A stretch of DNA of 58,841 nt. Source: Phycisphaerae bacterium (GTDB lineage Bacteria; Planctomycetota; Phycisphaerae; Sedimentisphaerales; SM23-30). This document shows, in pieces, positions 27,751 to 38,124 of this stretch; positions within the stretch are counted from its first letter, which is position 1, and each line of letters opens with the position of its first letter. The position numbers were made by a program, and so were the translations under genes. The notes under the pieces are model-generated. The model had not been told where the DNA came from. It saw only the letters and a program-made list of their open reading frames with translations, and made no database searches. The stretch covers positions 1 to 58,841 of the forward strand of contig JAEIOG010000023.1 in NCBI GenBank assembly GCA_016342495.1, given 5' to 3'.

Positions 27751-30700
27751 ATGAAATCAACAAGATTTTTTCTGTTGTTGATGTTGATGTTGATGTCTAT
27801 CTACATTTCGGCTTTGGAATTATTTGGGGCCCAGCGACCTGCCGGTGATATCAATAATGACTATAGTGTTAACCTGGAAGATTTACAAATCTTTACTAAT
27901 CAATGGCTTAGCGGCTTTGACCAGTCTGATATTAATGGTGATGATCAAATTAATATGCTTGATTTAGCTTTTATTGCTGAAAATTGGCAACAAAGCGTAT
28001 GTCCTGTTGTGATTAATGAATTTCTCGCAGACAACGATTCTGGAATACAGAACTCCCACGGTGAACGAAATGACTGGATTGAACTCTATAATCCTTCAGA
28101 TAAGCCTTATGACCTTTCAGGGATGTTTCTTAGCGACAATGATGATAATGATGAAAAATGGCAATTTCCAACCGACAACCCGGAAGCCACTACGATACCA
28201 GCAAAAGGATATTTAGGCGTTTGGGCAGATAATGACACTGGAGATTTCCTGCACGCAGATTTTAAACTTAGCAAATCTGGTGAAAAAATCCTTCTGATCG
28301 ATGCAGACGGTACAACCGTTATAGATGAAATTGAATTTGATGACCAGCAAACAGATATTTCCTACAGCCGTGTACCCGACGGAGGCGATAGCTGGTTTTT
28401 AACCAATCCAACTCCACTGCGAACTAATAATAATGCTTATTACAATGCAGTAGCAGATACAAAATTCAATTATAAAAGAGGATTCTATAGTTCGCCGATT
28501 AATGTTTCAATTCGCACCGAAACTGATAATGCTCAAATATATTATACTTTAGATGGCTCAGAACCAGACAAAAACAGTATTTTTTACGTAGCACCAATTT
28601 CTATTAATTCAACCACTACTTTACGAACACGAGCATATAAGCTTAACTATAAAGAAACTGACATTGACACTCAAACTTATATATTCCTTGATGATGTTAT
28701 AAGCCAATCTTCTTATGGGCAAAGACCTGATTCAAGCTGGCCAAACTCAAATATTAATGGGCAAATTATCAACTATGGAATGGACCCGGATATTGTTAAT
28801 AGTGCTGAATACTCAGAACTGATGGATGATGCTCTTAAGGCAATACCGACAATTTCTATCGTAACTAATACGGTTAATCTATTCAATCCTGCAATGGGTA
28901 TATATGTTAATGCCGGCTATCATGGCTATGACTGGGAGAGGCCCTGCTCGATTGAACTTATCAACCCTGACGGCAGCGAAGGCTTTCAATCCAATGCCGG
29001 AATCCGTATACGCGGTGGCTTTAGCCGCTCAAATTCTAACCCTAAACATGCTTTTAGATTATTTTTCAGAGATGAATATGGAAATTCTAAATTAAACTAT
29101 CCATTATTTGGCGATGAAGGGGCTGACGAATTCCAAAAACTGGATTTGAGAACTGCCCAGAATTATTCATGGAGTTTCCAAAATGATAATAGAAACACAT
29201 TCCTGCGCGAAATATTTTCACGAGACATTCAACGAGATATGGGACAGCCCTATACTCGCAGCCGCTATTATCATCTATATATAAACGGTCAATATTGGGG
29301 CTTATATATGAGTCAGGAACGCAGCGAAGCACGTTATGCTGAATCTTATTTTGGTGGCGATACCGAAGACTATGATGTCGTAAAAGTTAATGCCGGCCCA
29401 TACGTAATTGAAGCAACCGATGGTACACTTGACGCCTGGCGAAGGTTGTGGGATGCAACAAATATTGATTTTGTCAGCAATGATGTTTACTATAGCCTGC
29501 AAGGCCTAAATACAGATGGAAGTAAAAATCCTGAATATGAAGTCCTTCTTGATCCTGACAATCTCATTGATTATATGATCTGCACAATGTTCGTAGGTGA
29601 TTTTGATGGCCCAATTTCAAAATTCCTTGGAAACAGTTCGCCAAATAACTTTTATGGTATTTACAATCGCAATACTAATGAAGGATTCAAGTTCTTTCGA
29701 CATGATGCCGAGCATAGCATGTTTGATATAAATGAAAATCGGACCGGACCATTTTCTGCTGGTTCACAATTTAGTAAATCAAACCCACATTGGCTCCATC
29801 AAAAATTAATTACAAATAATAATTATAAAATGCTATTTGCTGATCGTGCTTATGAGTATTTGTTTAATAATGGAATTCTAACCCCTGAAGCAAATAAAGG
29901 TCGCATGCAACAGCGGAGAGATAACATTGATTTGGCAATCATAGCTGAATCTGCACGCTGGGGTGATGTTCAACGCTCCACACCTTATACTCGTAATGAC
30001 TGGATAAATGCGACTAACTATCTAATGACAAGTTATTTCAATCAACGAACAGATAAAATAATTGAACAGTTCAAAAATCAGGGCTGGTATCCACAACTTG
30101 AACCGCCGCAATTCAACCAAAACGGTGGCCAGGTAGATTCTGATTTTCAGTTAATCATGACTAGTTCGCAAAGTGATATTTATTATACAACCGATGGCAG
30201 TGATCCAAGAGGAAACGCCAATTCTCAAAGCATTAATATCACTTTCTTTGATGAGAACGCGACCAAGCATGCAATTGTTCCGGAGAACTCCAGCCAGGCA
30301 TCTACATTGTTTAATGCCACTGGCGAATTTCTGGTTAAGTATTTCAAAGCAACTTCAATAGTAAGTAATATTGAACAGGCTAAAAACATCATTTCTAACA
30401 GCCAACCTGACTCGACAGAATATACAGATGTTATCAATTACTTTAATACTGGTGAAAATGGCAATCTGGGTTCTGACAATCCATTTCCAAGCCTGGATTT
30501 CTTGTCAGACATCGATGATTTTGTCATTGAAGCCACAGCCTCTGTTTATATCCCAGAAACCGGGGAATGGACATTTTGTGTCAATAGTGATGATGGTTTT
30601 GCCTTAGAACTTGACAATGGCATGGAATTATTTGAGATGGATTTTTCAGAACCTCGCGGGCCTCTTGATACACTGGAAACTTTCACTTTTACCGAAACTG

Positions 30701-32922
30701 GTTATTATAATCTCAAACTCACTTATTTCGAAAGAGGCGGCGGTGCTGAGCTGGAATTATTTGCTGCCCAAGGCGAACATTTTGCGTTCAATGATGATTT
30801 TGAATTAATCGGCAATCCCAGCTCTGATGAAAGCTTAAAAACTTATTCGACATGGTACAGTCCTAATTTTGACACATCTAACTGGACTACCGGCACCGGC
30901 GGTATTGGCTACGAGACAGATATAAATGGGAATTATGATGATTATTTCAGAATGAATTCCGTCGATCATATGTATAACAAAAACACTACCTGCTTAATAC
31001 GTATTCCATTTGTTGCATCAGAAACAACTGTTCAGAACCTGACAATGCATGTCCAATATGATGATGGCTTTGTCGCGTACTTAAATGGCAACGAAGTTGC
31101 CCGCCGAAATTATACTGGAGATAACCTTACCTGGAACACCAATGCCGATAGTTCTCATTCCGATACTGACGCGATACAATTTGAGGCTATCTCTATAGAC
31201 CAATACAGTAATCTATTGGAATCTGGTGAAAACATTCTGGCTATCCACGCTCTAAATATCAGCACTGGCAGTACCGATTTCCTTATCAATGCCCAGCTTA
31301 CAGCTTCGATAAATGGCGATTCTGGGCCAACAGAAAATTCAAAACTGTATAATGCTCCTATCACACTGGGCAAAAGTAGCCACATCAAAGCCAGGAGCTA
31401 TCGCAATGGAAGCTGGTCACCTCTAATAAATGAAAGTTTTTCTGTTGGACCAATAGCCAATAATTTACGTATTACTGAAATTATGTATAATTCAGCTGAT
31501 GTGCCAGTAAGTGATCCTAATGTCGAATATATCGAATTACAAAATATTGGTGATGACACTATTAATTTACAATCTGTAAAATTCACAGAAGGTATTGATT
31601 TTACATTTGGTGATATTGAATTAGCTGCTGGTGAATTTATTCTGGTTGTTAATAATCAATCTTATTTTGAAAACCTTTATGGTTCAGATTTTAAAATTGC
31701 CGGTGAATTTACGGGCAGTCTAGACAATGCTGGCGAACACCTTCGTTTAATAGATGCGTCAAATCAGTTCATACATGACTTTGAATATAATGACAGCTGG
31801 TGGGATATCACCGACGGGGATGGTTTTTCATTAACCATTATCGACCCAGGTAACAGCGATATATCCAGCTGGGACAACAAAAACTCCTGGCGCCCCAGTG
31901 CAAACATTAAAGGTTCCCCGGGCGCAAGTGATAATGGAATTGTACCTGAACCGGATATTATCGTGATTAATGAAATTTTGTCTCATTCACATGCATCAGC
32001 ACCAGATTGGATTGAACTATACAATACCGGCTCCGAAGCTATCAATATTGGTGGATGGTTCTTAAGTGACAGCAAAGAAAATCCAAGGAAATATGAAATA
32101 CCTCTCAATACAATAATACCCGGCAAACAATTTATTGTTTTTTATCAGGATCAGCATTTTGGTATTGATACGGCAATACCCTACACCGATGCTTTTGGAC
32201 TAAGTGAAAATGGTGAAACTCTTTATCTACAATCTGGTAATGCCGGCGAACTTACAGGTTATTATACCAAAGAATCATTTGGAGCATCAGCAACAGGCAT
32301 TGCCTTTGGCCGTTATAAAAAAAGCCAATTAGCAGGCGAAGTATACAATTTCGTACCTATGTCGGTTAATACTCCTGGCTCAACAAATGCCGCACCAAAG
32401 GTTGGCCCTGTCGTCATCAGCGAAATCATGTACCACCCGGCTGTAGGTGGCAGTTTCCCACAAGATGAATATGAATATATCGAAATTTATAATAATTCTG
32501 CAACTGCGGTAACCTTACAGGAATATGACCCCGGTACAGCGATGACCGTTTCATGGAAATTCACATCCGGCATTTATTATGAATTCCCCGCCGGGATAAC
32601 AATTCCAGCTGATAGTTATATTGTCATTGCAAAAAATCCAGCTGCATTTATTGAAAGATATACCCCACTGGGAGTAACAATACTAGGCCCTTACAGTGGC
32701 AGCCTAAACAATAGTGGCGAAAAAATTCAATTATCCATGCCTGGAGAAATGGTCGAACAGGAAAGATATTATATCAGAATTGACCGGGTAATATACGAAA
32801 ATGGTTCACCCTGGCCTTTAAATGCTGATGGACTAGGAGATTCACTCCAAAGAATTTATAAGGACAACTATGGAAACGATCCTGTAAACTGGCATAGCGC
32901 CCCTGCAAATCCTGGCAGTTAA
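27751..32922 (+). CDS. Giant secreted CotH-kinase/lamin-tail/dockerin-like protein
   Basis: Exported protein of 1723 residues. Domains in order: signal peptide; dockerin-like EF-hand pair (~31-82); lamin-tail domain (~85-190); a chitobiase C-terminal-like repeat (~220-290, YYTLDGSEPD); a CotH-type kinase region (~360-740, including FFRHDAEHSMFD near 647); a second YYTTDGSDPRG repeat (~805); a PA14-like domain (~930-1005); a jelly-roll stretch (~1045-1180); and three more lamin-tail domains (~1239-1340, ~1403-1500, ~1554-1690). CotH proteins are protein kinases in spore coats; in planctomycetes their targets are unknown. Lamin-tail and PA14 parts suggest surface attachment. The ATG at 27751 matches an AAAGGAAAG ribosome site; an ATG at 27733 is upstream of it. 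The 193-base gap from the HzsA-like gene and its own terminator suggest a separate transcript. Confidence 0.82.
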   Translation: MKSTRFFLLLMLMLMSIYISALELFGAQRPAGDINNDYSVNLEDLQIFTNQWLSGFDQSDINGDDQINMLDLAFIAENWQQSVCPVVINEFLADNDSGIQNSHGERNDWIELYNPSDKPYDLSGMFLSDNDDNDEKWQFPTDNPEATTIPAKGYLGVWADNDTGDFLHADFKLSKSGEKILLIDADGTTVIDEIEFDDQQTDISYSRVPDGGDSWFLTNPTPLRTNNNAYYNAVADTKFNYKRGFYSSPINVSIRTETDNAQIYYTLDGSEPDKNSIFYVAPISINSTTTLRTRAYKLNYKETDIDTQTYIFLDDVISQSSYGQRPDSSWPNSNINGQIINYGMDPDIVNSAEYSELMDDALKAIPTISIVTNTVNLFNPAMGIYVNAGYHGYDWERPCSIELINPDGSEGFQSNAGIRIRGGFSRSNSNPKHAFRLFFRDEYGNSKLNYPLFGDEGADEFQKLDLRTAQNYSWSFQNDNRNTFLREIFSRDIQRDMGQPYTRSRYYHLYINGQYWGLYMSQERSEARYAESYFGGDTEDYDVVKVNAGPYVIEATDGTLDAWRRLWDATNIDFVSNDVYYSLQGLNTDGSKNPEYEVLLDPDNLIDYMICTMFVGDFDGPISKFLGNSSPNNFYGIYNRNTNEGFKFFRHDAEHSMFDINENRTGPFSAGSQFSKSNPHWLHQKLITNNNYKMLFADRAYEYLFNNGILTPEANKGRMQQRRDNIDLAIIAESARWGDVQRSTPYTRNDWINATNYLMTSYFNQRTDKIIEQFKNQGWYPQLEPPQFNQNGGQVDSDFQLIMTSSQSDIYYTTDGSDPRGNANSQSINITFFDENATKHAIVPENSSQASTLFNATGEFLVKYFKATSIVSNIEQAKNIISNSQPDSTEYTDVINYFNTGENGNLGSDNPFPSLDFLSDIDDFVIEATASVYIPETGEWTFCVNSDDGFALELDNGMELFEMDFSEPRGPLDTLETFTFTETGYYNLKLTYFERGGGAELELFAAQGEHFAFNDDFELIGNPSSDESLKTYSTWYSPNFDTSNWTTGTGGIGYETDINGNYDDYFRMNSVDHMYNKNTTCLIRIPFVASETTVQNLTMHVQYDDGFVAYLNGNEVARRNYTGDNLTWNTNADSSHSDTDAIQFEAISIDQYSNLLESGENILAIHALNISTGSTDFLINAQLTASINGDSGPTENSKLYNAPITLGKSSHIKARSYRNGSWSPLINESFSVGPIANNLRITEIMYNSADVPVSDPNVEYIELQNIGDDTINLQSVKFTEGIDFTFGDIELAAGEFILVVNNQSYFENLYGSDFKIAGEFTGSLDNAGEHLRLIDASNQFIHDFEYNDSWWDITDGDGFSLTIIDPGNSDISSWDNKNSWRPSANIKGSPGASDNGIVPEPDIIVINEILSHSHASAPDWIELYNTGSEAINIGGWFLSDSKENPRKYEIPLNTIIPGKQFIVFYQDQHFGIDTAIPYTDAFGLSENGETLYLQSGNAGELTGYYTKESFGASATGIAFGRYKKSQLAGEVYNFVPMSVNTPGSTNAAPKVGPVVISEIMYHPAVGGSFPQDEYEYIEIYNNSATAVTLQEYDPGTAMTVSWKFTSGIYYEFPAGITIPADSYIVIAKNPAAFIERYTPLGVTILGPYSGSLNNSGEKIQLSMPGEMVEQERYYIRIDRVIYENGSPWPLNADGLGDSLQRIYKDNYGNDPVNWHSAPANPGS

Positions 32923-32943
32923 TCTACTTATTAAACCACATTC

Positions 32944-32975
32944 AAGGTTCTGCAACATTAGCTGAACCTTTTTTA
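32944..32975 (+). terminator. Rho-independent terminator after the CotH gene
   Basis: Stem AAGGTTC / GAACCTT around a 13-base loop, with a run of six or more T residues formed by the end of the stem and the tail. It lies 22 bases after the CotH-protein stop codon. Confidence 0.65.
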
Positions 32976-33085
32976 CATCCTGGCTAAATGTTTAAAATTC
33001 TATTATTTAATATCAAAAGCATCTGGAAATCAAATATGATATATTGAAAATTCAACAATATTATATTTATAGGATTTTGAATCTA

Positions 33086-34162
33086 ATGCCAACAATTACG
33101 CCCCTGACCCATCGTCAAAACATCTTAAAAACCGTTTTCTTTGACAAACCTGATTATATCCCTATGGTTTTTCATATTAATGAATCCTGCTGGGATCATT
33201 ATCCAAATAATGCTTTAAATGACCTGATGGCTGAGCATAAATTTCTGTTTCCTGATTACCAAAAAGGCCCTGGCAGAGCCGAACTCGATTATCAAATTAT
33301 TGAAAGAATTGGAAAGCCATTTATTGATGGCTGGGGGTGTACCTGGGAAACCGCCATGAATGGCATTGTAGGAACTGTTACCAAACACCCATTAGCCAAC
33401 TGGGATAATTTTGGCAGCTATATTGCCCCCAACCCCGAAACCGACTCAGGAAAAGGTCCACATGATTGGAATGAAATCTCTAAAAATCTTGCCAGCGCCA
33501 AAGCTAATGGACAATTAACAATGGGTGGCCTCAGGCATGGCCATACATTCATGCAATTGGCAGACATTCGGGGCTATGAAGCTTTGATGTTCGACATGTT
33601 TGATGATAAACCTGAATTGGCAAAACTAATCAAAATGGTCGAAGAATTTAATATGGCCATCGTAAAAAAATATATCGAATTAGGCGTAGAATGGATCAGC
33701 TATGCCGAAGATCTTGGCATGCAAAACGGTCCTATGCTTCAGCCTAAACATTTCCGCAAATATATCAAGCCCAGCTATGAAAGATTAATCGCACCCGCCA
33801 AAAAGGCTGGATGCATTATCCACATGCATTCCGATGGCCATCTGCACGCATTAATTGATGATATTATTGATGGCGGTGTCAATGCTGTCAATCTTCAGGA
33901 TTTAGTCAATGGTATCGACTGGATCAAAAATAAATTAGCCGGCAAGATTTGCATTGATCTGGATATTGACCGACAAAGTATCACACCTTACGGCACACCT
34001 GAGCAAATCGATGCTTTGATCAAAGAAGAAGTCAAAAAGCTCGGCAGTAAAGAAGGCGGGCTAATGATGATCTACGGGCTTTACCCCGGCGTTCCTTTGG
34101 ACAATGTCAAAGCTTTGATGGACGCAATGGAAAAATACGCTTTTTATTATTCATCACTATAG
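33086..34162 (+). CDS. Uroporphyrinogen decarboxylase (URO-D) family protein
   Basis: Cytoplasmic TIM-barrel protein of 358 residues from the URO-D/MtaA-like superfamily. Recognisable parts are the opening THRQNILKTVFFDKPDYIPM, the YAEDLGMQNGPMLQPKHFRKYIKPSYERLI block, and IIHMHSDGHLHALIDDIIDGGVNAVN. Heme-pathway URO-D enzymes keep other N-terminal motifs, so this is more likely one of the many paralogues related to corrinoid methyltransferases or of unknown function. The ATG at 33086 has an AGGA site about 11 bases upstream; the in-frame ATG at 33044 lies in AT-rich sequence and would add an unlikely leader. It is followed after 12 bases by a GH20 gene and probably shares a transcript. Confidence 0.82.
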   Translation: MPTITPLTHRQNILKTVFFDKPDYIPMVFHINESCWDHYPNNALNDLMAEHKFLFPDYQKGPGRAELDYQIIERIGKPFIDGWGCTWETAMNGIVGTVTKHPLANWDNFGSYIAPNPETDSGKGPHDWNEISKNLASAKANGQLTMGGLRHGHTFMQLADIRGYEALMFDMFDDKPELAKLIKMVEEFNMAIVKKYIELGVEWISYAEDLGMQNGPMLQPKHFRKYIKPSYERLIAPAKKAGCIIHMHSDGHLHALIDDIIDGGVNAVNLQDLVNGIDWIKNKLAGKICIDLDIDRQSITPYGTPEQIDALIKEEVKKLGSKEGGLMMIYGLYPGVPLDNVKALMDAMEKYAFYYSSL

Positions 34163-34174
34163 AAAAGGATTACA

Positions 34175-36088
34175 ATGGCGCGAAACATTATTAAATTAAT
34201 TGTTGTATTAATACTTTTTACTAATTGCGATGGCCTTGTCATCGCACAGGATAGCAACGATACAATTTCGATTATTCCAATACCCGCTTCGATGGAAATC
34301 CGTGACGGATATTTCACATTGGACAGCGATACCTGCATTATCGCAAATAACAGCCTGCAATGCTATAAAGAGCTATTGAGGCAATATTGCCGGGCCGAAT
34401 TAAAAGACACAAAAGATACTACAAAATCTAACAAGATTGTTTTTGAGCTGGATGAATCTTTAAAACACCTCGGCCAGGAAGGTTATATTCTTGATATCAA
34501 TACTAACGCTATCACTATCAATGCTTATGACCATAAAGGAATCTTTTACGGGATACAAAGCCTGAGACAGCTTCTGCCCACTGACGTCTTTTCCAGTTCA
34601 GCATCTGAGAATATCCCCCTAAAAATTCCATGTGCAATTATTACCGATAAACCACAACTTCAATGGCGCGGACTGATGATTGATTGCTCCAGAACATTCT
34701 GGTCCACAGAATTCTTGAAACGCTATATCGACCTGTTGGCCTTACATAAAATGAATACCTTACACTTACATTTAACCGATGATCAGGGTTGGCGACTGGA
34801 AATTAAAAGCCATCCAGAATTAACTGAAAAATGTGCAACTTTTGCAAAAAAATATAATGAACCCCCAGAAAGACAAGGTTTTTATAGTCAAACCGAAATG
34901 AAAGAGCTCATCAAATATGCCGCGATGCGAAATGTCACCATTATCCCGGAAATCGAAATGCCCGGCCACAGCTCCGAAGTTTTTGTCGCTTATCCACAAT
35001 TATCCTGTTCAGGACAAAGGTCAGAAATATTCCCATTCTTTAAAGGCCCTAATATTACCGATCAGATTTTTTGTGCGGGTAATGATGCGACTTTTGAATT
35101 TCTGGAAGATGTATTATCTGAAGTGGCGGATTTATTCCCTTCAGAATTTATCCATATTGGTGGGGATGAAGCTCCCAAAACTGCCTGGAAATCATGTGCC
35201 AAATGTCAAGGTATAATCAAAGAATTAGACTTGAAAAATGAGCATGAACTCCAAAGCTATTTCATCAAACGAATTGAAAAATTCTTAAATTCCAAAGGTA
35301 AAAGATTAATAGGATGGGACGAGATACTCGAAGGTGGATTAGCAGAAAATGCTACGGTTATGAGCTGGCGTGGTATCAATGGCGGCATAGCAGCTGCCAC
35401 AAGTGGCCACGATGCAGTAATGTCACCTACATCTCATTGCTATTTTGACTACAGCTATAATTCAATTTCAACCGAAAAGGCTTATTCTTACCAGCCAATC
35501 CCTGCCCAGTTGACATCTGCTCAGCAAAAACATATTCTTGGTTTGCAGGCCAACTTCTGGTCTCATATTGACCGCACTGAAGTAGCTTTCGACCGCCAGA
35601 TATTTCCCCGGCTTTGCGCCCTGGCTGAAGTTGGCTGGTCTCCGAAGGAAACCCGCAACTGGCAGAATTTCAGCCAAAGATTAAAACCTCACCTTAAACG
35701 GCTTGAATATCTTGGTGTCAATTATCATCATGAAATATCTAAAGGCACTGTTATAGGAATGTGGCATCCTGCAGATATGAGTGAAACCTATAAAACTTTG
35801 GAATTAGACATAACTGAATATCTCAAGCAAAGTGGTAAGTATCATGTTACTTTCCAATACAGCCAAGGCCTCCATCGTCTTGGTATCAAATCCGTCGCCT
35901 TGCTAATTGACGGCAAAGAAATCTCCCGCGACAACCATCGAGGCGAAACTGGTGCTTCACATAAGGACAATATCTATAAATTTGAAATTGATAAGCAGCA
36001 TAACGATGTAAAATATAGCATAAAAGCTGAAATTCGCAGCGAAGGGGGCTGCGACTCTACGGGCAACATTTATTTAATCCATGAATAA
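34175..36088 (+). CDS. Secreted beta-N-acetylhexosaminidase (GH20)
   Basis: Exported glycoside hydrolase of 637 residues that removes terminal N-acetylglucosamine or N-acetylgalactosamine. After a signal peptide (1-25) comes the GH20b-like domain (~30-150), then the catalytic barrel, beginning WRGLMIDCSRTFWSTEFLKRYIDLLALHKMN. The catalytic pair lies in HIGGDE (residues 327-332, Asp331-Glu332). The TLHLHLTDDQGWRLEIK string is typical of the family. A beta-rich C-terminal extension of about 100 residues contains LLIDGKEISRDNHRGE. It is 12 bases after the URO-D gene with an AAAGGA ribosome site. Chitin, peptidoglycan, or animal or algal glycans are all possible substrates. Confidence 0.93.
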   Translation: MARNIIKLIVVLILFTNCDGLVIAQDSNDTISIIPIPASMEIRDGYFTLDSDTCIIANNSLQCYKELLRQYCRAELKDTKDTTKSNKIVFELDESLKHLGQEGYILDINTNAITINAYDHKGIFYGIQSLRQLLPTDVFSSSASENIPLKIPCAIITDKPQLQWRGLMIDCSRTFWSTEFLKRYIDLLALHKMNTLHLHLTDDQGWRLEIKSHPELTEKCATFAKKYNEPPERQGFYSQTEMKELIKYAAMRNVTIIPEIEMPGHSSEVFVAYPQLSCSGQRSEIFPFFKGPNITDQIFCAGNDATFEFLEDVLSEVADLFPSEFIHIGGDEAPKTAWKSCAKCQGIIKELDLKNEHELQSYFIKRIEKFLNSKGKRLIGWDEILEGGLAENATVMSWRGINGGIAAATSGHDAVMSPTSHCYFDYSYNSISTEKAYSYQPIPAQLTSAQQKHILGLQANFWSHIDRTEVAFDRQIFPRLCALAEVGWSPKETRNWQNFSQRLKPHLKRLEYLGVNYHHEISKGTVIGMWHPADMSETYKTLELDITEYLKQSGKYHVTFQYSQGLHRLGIKSVALLIDGKEISRDNHRGETGASHKDNIYKFEIDKQHNDVKYSIKAEIRSEGGCDSTGNIYLIHE

Positions 36089-36094
36089 TTATTC

Positions 36095-36122
36095 TTGAAA
36101 TAAGGCATCGGTCTATTATAAT
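36095..36122 (+). promoter_or_regulatory. Predicted promoter of the AraC-family gene
   Basis: TTGAAA -35 box, 16-base spacer and a perfect TATAAT -10 box, placing the transcript start about 36 bases before the AraC ATG. The regulator may therefore be transcribed separately from the hexosaminidase gene. Confidence 0.6.
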
Positions 36123-36164
36123 CATAATTAAATCTTTCACAGTCATTTAAAGAGATCATTGATT

Positions 36165-37052
36165 ATGCCCGACAACAGCACCTTACGTTATAAATTTGAT
36201 AAAGAAGCATGCCTGGTGCCTGTTCTCCAGCAAGCTGGATGGGCGGTTTTTTCTCAGGCTATCCACGATGATGAAAATCTACCTGAACATATCCATGAAA
36301 AAGCTTATGAAATCTGCTATGTCGCCCATGGCACGGTCGAATGGTTTGTCGAAGGTGAAACATTTGAAATCAATGCCGGAAATGCTTTTATCACCTGCCC
36401 GGGTGAAAAACATGGCGGGCAATTTGGCGTAATGAATCCATGTGAGTTATTCTGGGCCCAGATTATTTTTCCCATAGACAATCATTTCCCAGGCCTGACT
36501 GAATCGGAATGTCGTTGGCTGTCAGATCAATACTCAAATGTGCAACAACGAGTTTTCACGGCATCGTCAGAAATCGCATTTTATTTCAAACAGCTCATTG
36601 ACGAGCATCGCAGCCCAAAGGAATCCAGTAAAATAGTTGCAAGAATTGCTTTAATCCAGATACTCATCGCAGCTCTGCGTATTTTTAAGACGCAAGAACT
36701 GGCCAATTCCCAACTTAGTCAGGAAATCAAGCGGGCATGTGATTTTATCGATGCAAATTTCCAATTCGACCTTAAAAATGAAGAAATCGCTAAAAAAGCA
36801 AATCTGAGTGTATCTTCCTTTTATCTGCGTTTTTCAGAGGAAGTTGGTGTCACGCCACGCGAATACATTACTCAAAAAAGAATCCACAAAGCTCGCCAGC
36901 TTCTGCGTAATTCATCTATAAGCATTACCAAAATAGCTCAATCGGTCGGCTTTTCTTCCAGCCAGTATTTTGCGACTTTCTTCAAAAAAATCACCGGAGT
37001 TTCTCCCCGCCAATACCAACGAGGCAATTCCCCTAATCCACTAGACGAATAA
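36165..37052 (+). CDS. AraC-family transcriptional regulator with cupin sensor
   Basis: Regulator of 295 residues. The N-terminal half is a cupin-like sensor (LPEHIHEKAYEICYVAHGTVEWFVEGE, then HGGQFGVMNPCELFW). The C-terminal ~100 residues hold two AraC helix-turn-helix motifs (NEEIAKKANLSVSSFYLRF and ITKIAQSVGFSSSQYFATFFKK), ending in the usual GVSPRQYQRG. AraC/cupin proteins usually activate carbohydrate genes when a sugar binds. Its neighbour, the GH20 gene, is a likely target (inferred). The ATG at 36165 is chosen over an in-frame TTG at 36159; the AAAGAGA ribosome site is weak. Confidence 0.9.
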   Translation: MPDNSTLRYKFDKEACLVPVLQQAGWAVFSQAIHDDENLPEHIHEKAYEICYVAHGTVEWFVEGETFEINAGNAFITCPGEKHGGQFGVMNPCELFWAQIIFPIDNHFPGLTESECRWLSDQYSNVQQRVFTASSEIAFYFKQLIDEHRSPKESSKIVARIALIQILIAALRIFKTQELANSQLSQEIKRACDFIDANFQFDLKNEEIAKKANLSVSSFYLRFSEEVGVTPREYITQKRIHKARQLLRNSSISITKIAQSVGFSSSQYFATFFKKITGVSPRQYQRGNSPNPLDE

Positions 37053-37100
37053 AATCCAAAAACCCGAAGATATACCATACCTTGACCGACCTGCCCAAAT

Positions 37101-38003
37101 CTACTGGGGAAGATAATAGATTCCAGGGCCCAGGCCATCGATATAGGGGATAGTGCCATCGGCAGATAGGGAAACCTTCATTTGGATTGTTTCTTTAGAA
37201 TTGTAAGATTTGACACAGCCATCGATATAGCCGGCATTCAGCTTCATTTCTGGAACAGCATCACTATCTTGTCTGCTCGAACCGGCCCAATAAGAAGAAA
37301 GTAACCAGGTTTCAGGAACTCTGGCAGAAGATTCAAATTTCTCACAACTGCCAAAAGCCCCTGGGCTGCGCCAATGGTCATAGCCAAGATAATCGCTGAC
37401 GAGTAATTTGCTATATTTGTTATTACCAGACAATCTGCGCGGACCATAATATGGCCTCTGCCGATCTACCTGATAACCAATATAGCCCCAATAATAGCAG
37501 AAAGTCCCGCCCAGCGGGTCAAAACCCATTATCGTATCAGGATTATCCCATTGGTCACCAGCATCCCATGCCTCCTGTAGATAAGGATATGGCGGCCTGG
37601 GTGCATTAGCACAATTCATTACATCGGCTTTGGAGATATATTGACCTAAATATTCACTCACAGCACGATGGTCACCAGGTCCTTGAAAATTATTACCAAT
37701 GAGTTTTGTTGGTTCAGCCCAATTAAAGCTATTGCCAAAGCCAACCGTTGCGACAGAATCCGGGCAACGGTCTCTATTATCACCAGCATACATAGTTACA
37801 GAGCTGGAAATGCTCCGTTGATTGGCTATATTAATAACCGAACGGGCTCTATAACGCATATAGGAATAAGTGGGAAGAATAATACTAAAAAGAACAGTGA
37901 TAATTGCTAAAGTAACAAGTAACTCGACCAGGGTAAATGCAGATGGGGAAACCCTGACCCGCCTGAATTTACGTAAAACTATTGTAATCAAAAGTTTATG
38001 CAT
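37101..38003 (-). CDS. Pseudopilin-like protein with prepilin N-terminal methylation site
   Basis: Protein of 300 residues with a 21-residue basic leader (ending RVRVSPS) followed by AFTLVELLVTLAIITVLFSI, the prepilin-type cleavage and helix region. The globular part contains TMYAGDNRDRCPDS, close to the [10 protein letters not shown] of the pseudopilin-like protein at 12262, so the three are distant relatives. The leader is longer than usual and the ribosome site before the ATG at 38003 is poor; no closer start codon fits. It is transcribed towards the AraC gene with a 48-base convergent gap. The exact function is unknown; a pseudopilus or envelope role is inferred from the family. Confidence 0.8.
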   Translation of the reverse strand: MHKLLITIVLRKFRRVRVSPSAFTLVELLVTLAIITVLFSIILPTYSYMRYRARSVINIANQRSISSSVTMYAGDNRDRCPDSVATVGFGNSFNWAEPTKLIGNNFQGPGDHRAVSEYLGQYISKADVMNCANAPRPPYPYLQEAWDAGDQWDNPDTIMGFDPLGGTFCYYWGYIGYQVDRQRPYYGPRRLSGNNKYSKLLVSDYLGYDHWRSPGAFGSCEKFESSARVPETWLLSSYWAGSSRQDSDAVPEMKLNAGYIDGCVKSYNSKETIQMKVSLSADGTIPYIDGLGPGIYYLPQ

Positions 38004-38124
38004 TATTTCACGAAAAAGTACAGAAATATGATTTACAAATTTGCTTTATAATAATTATACCCTCAAAATTTAATAAAACCCAGAGTTTGTTGAATAATTT
38101 GTAAGATTTTAGCTATCTGAAGCA

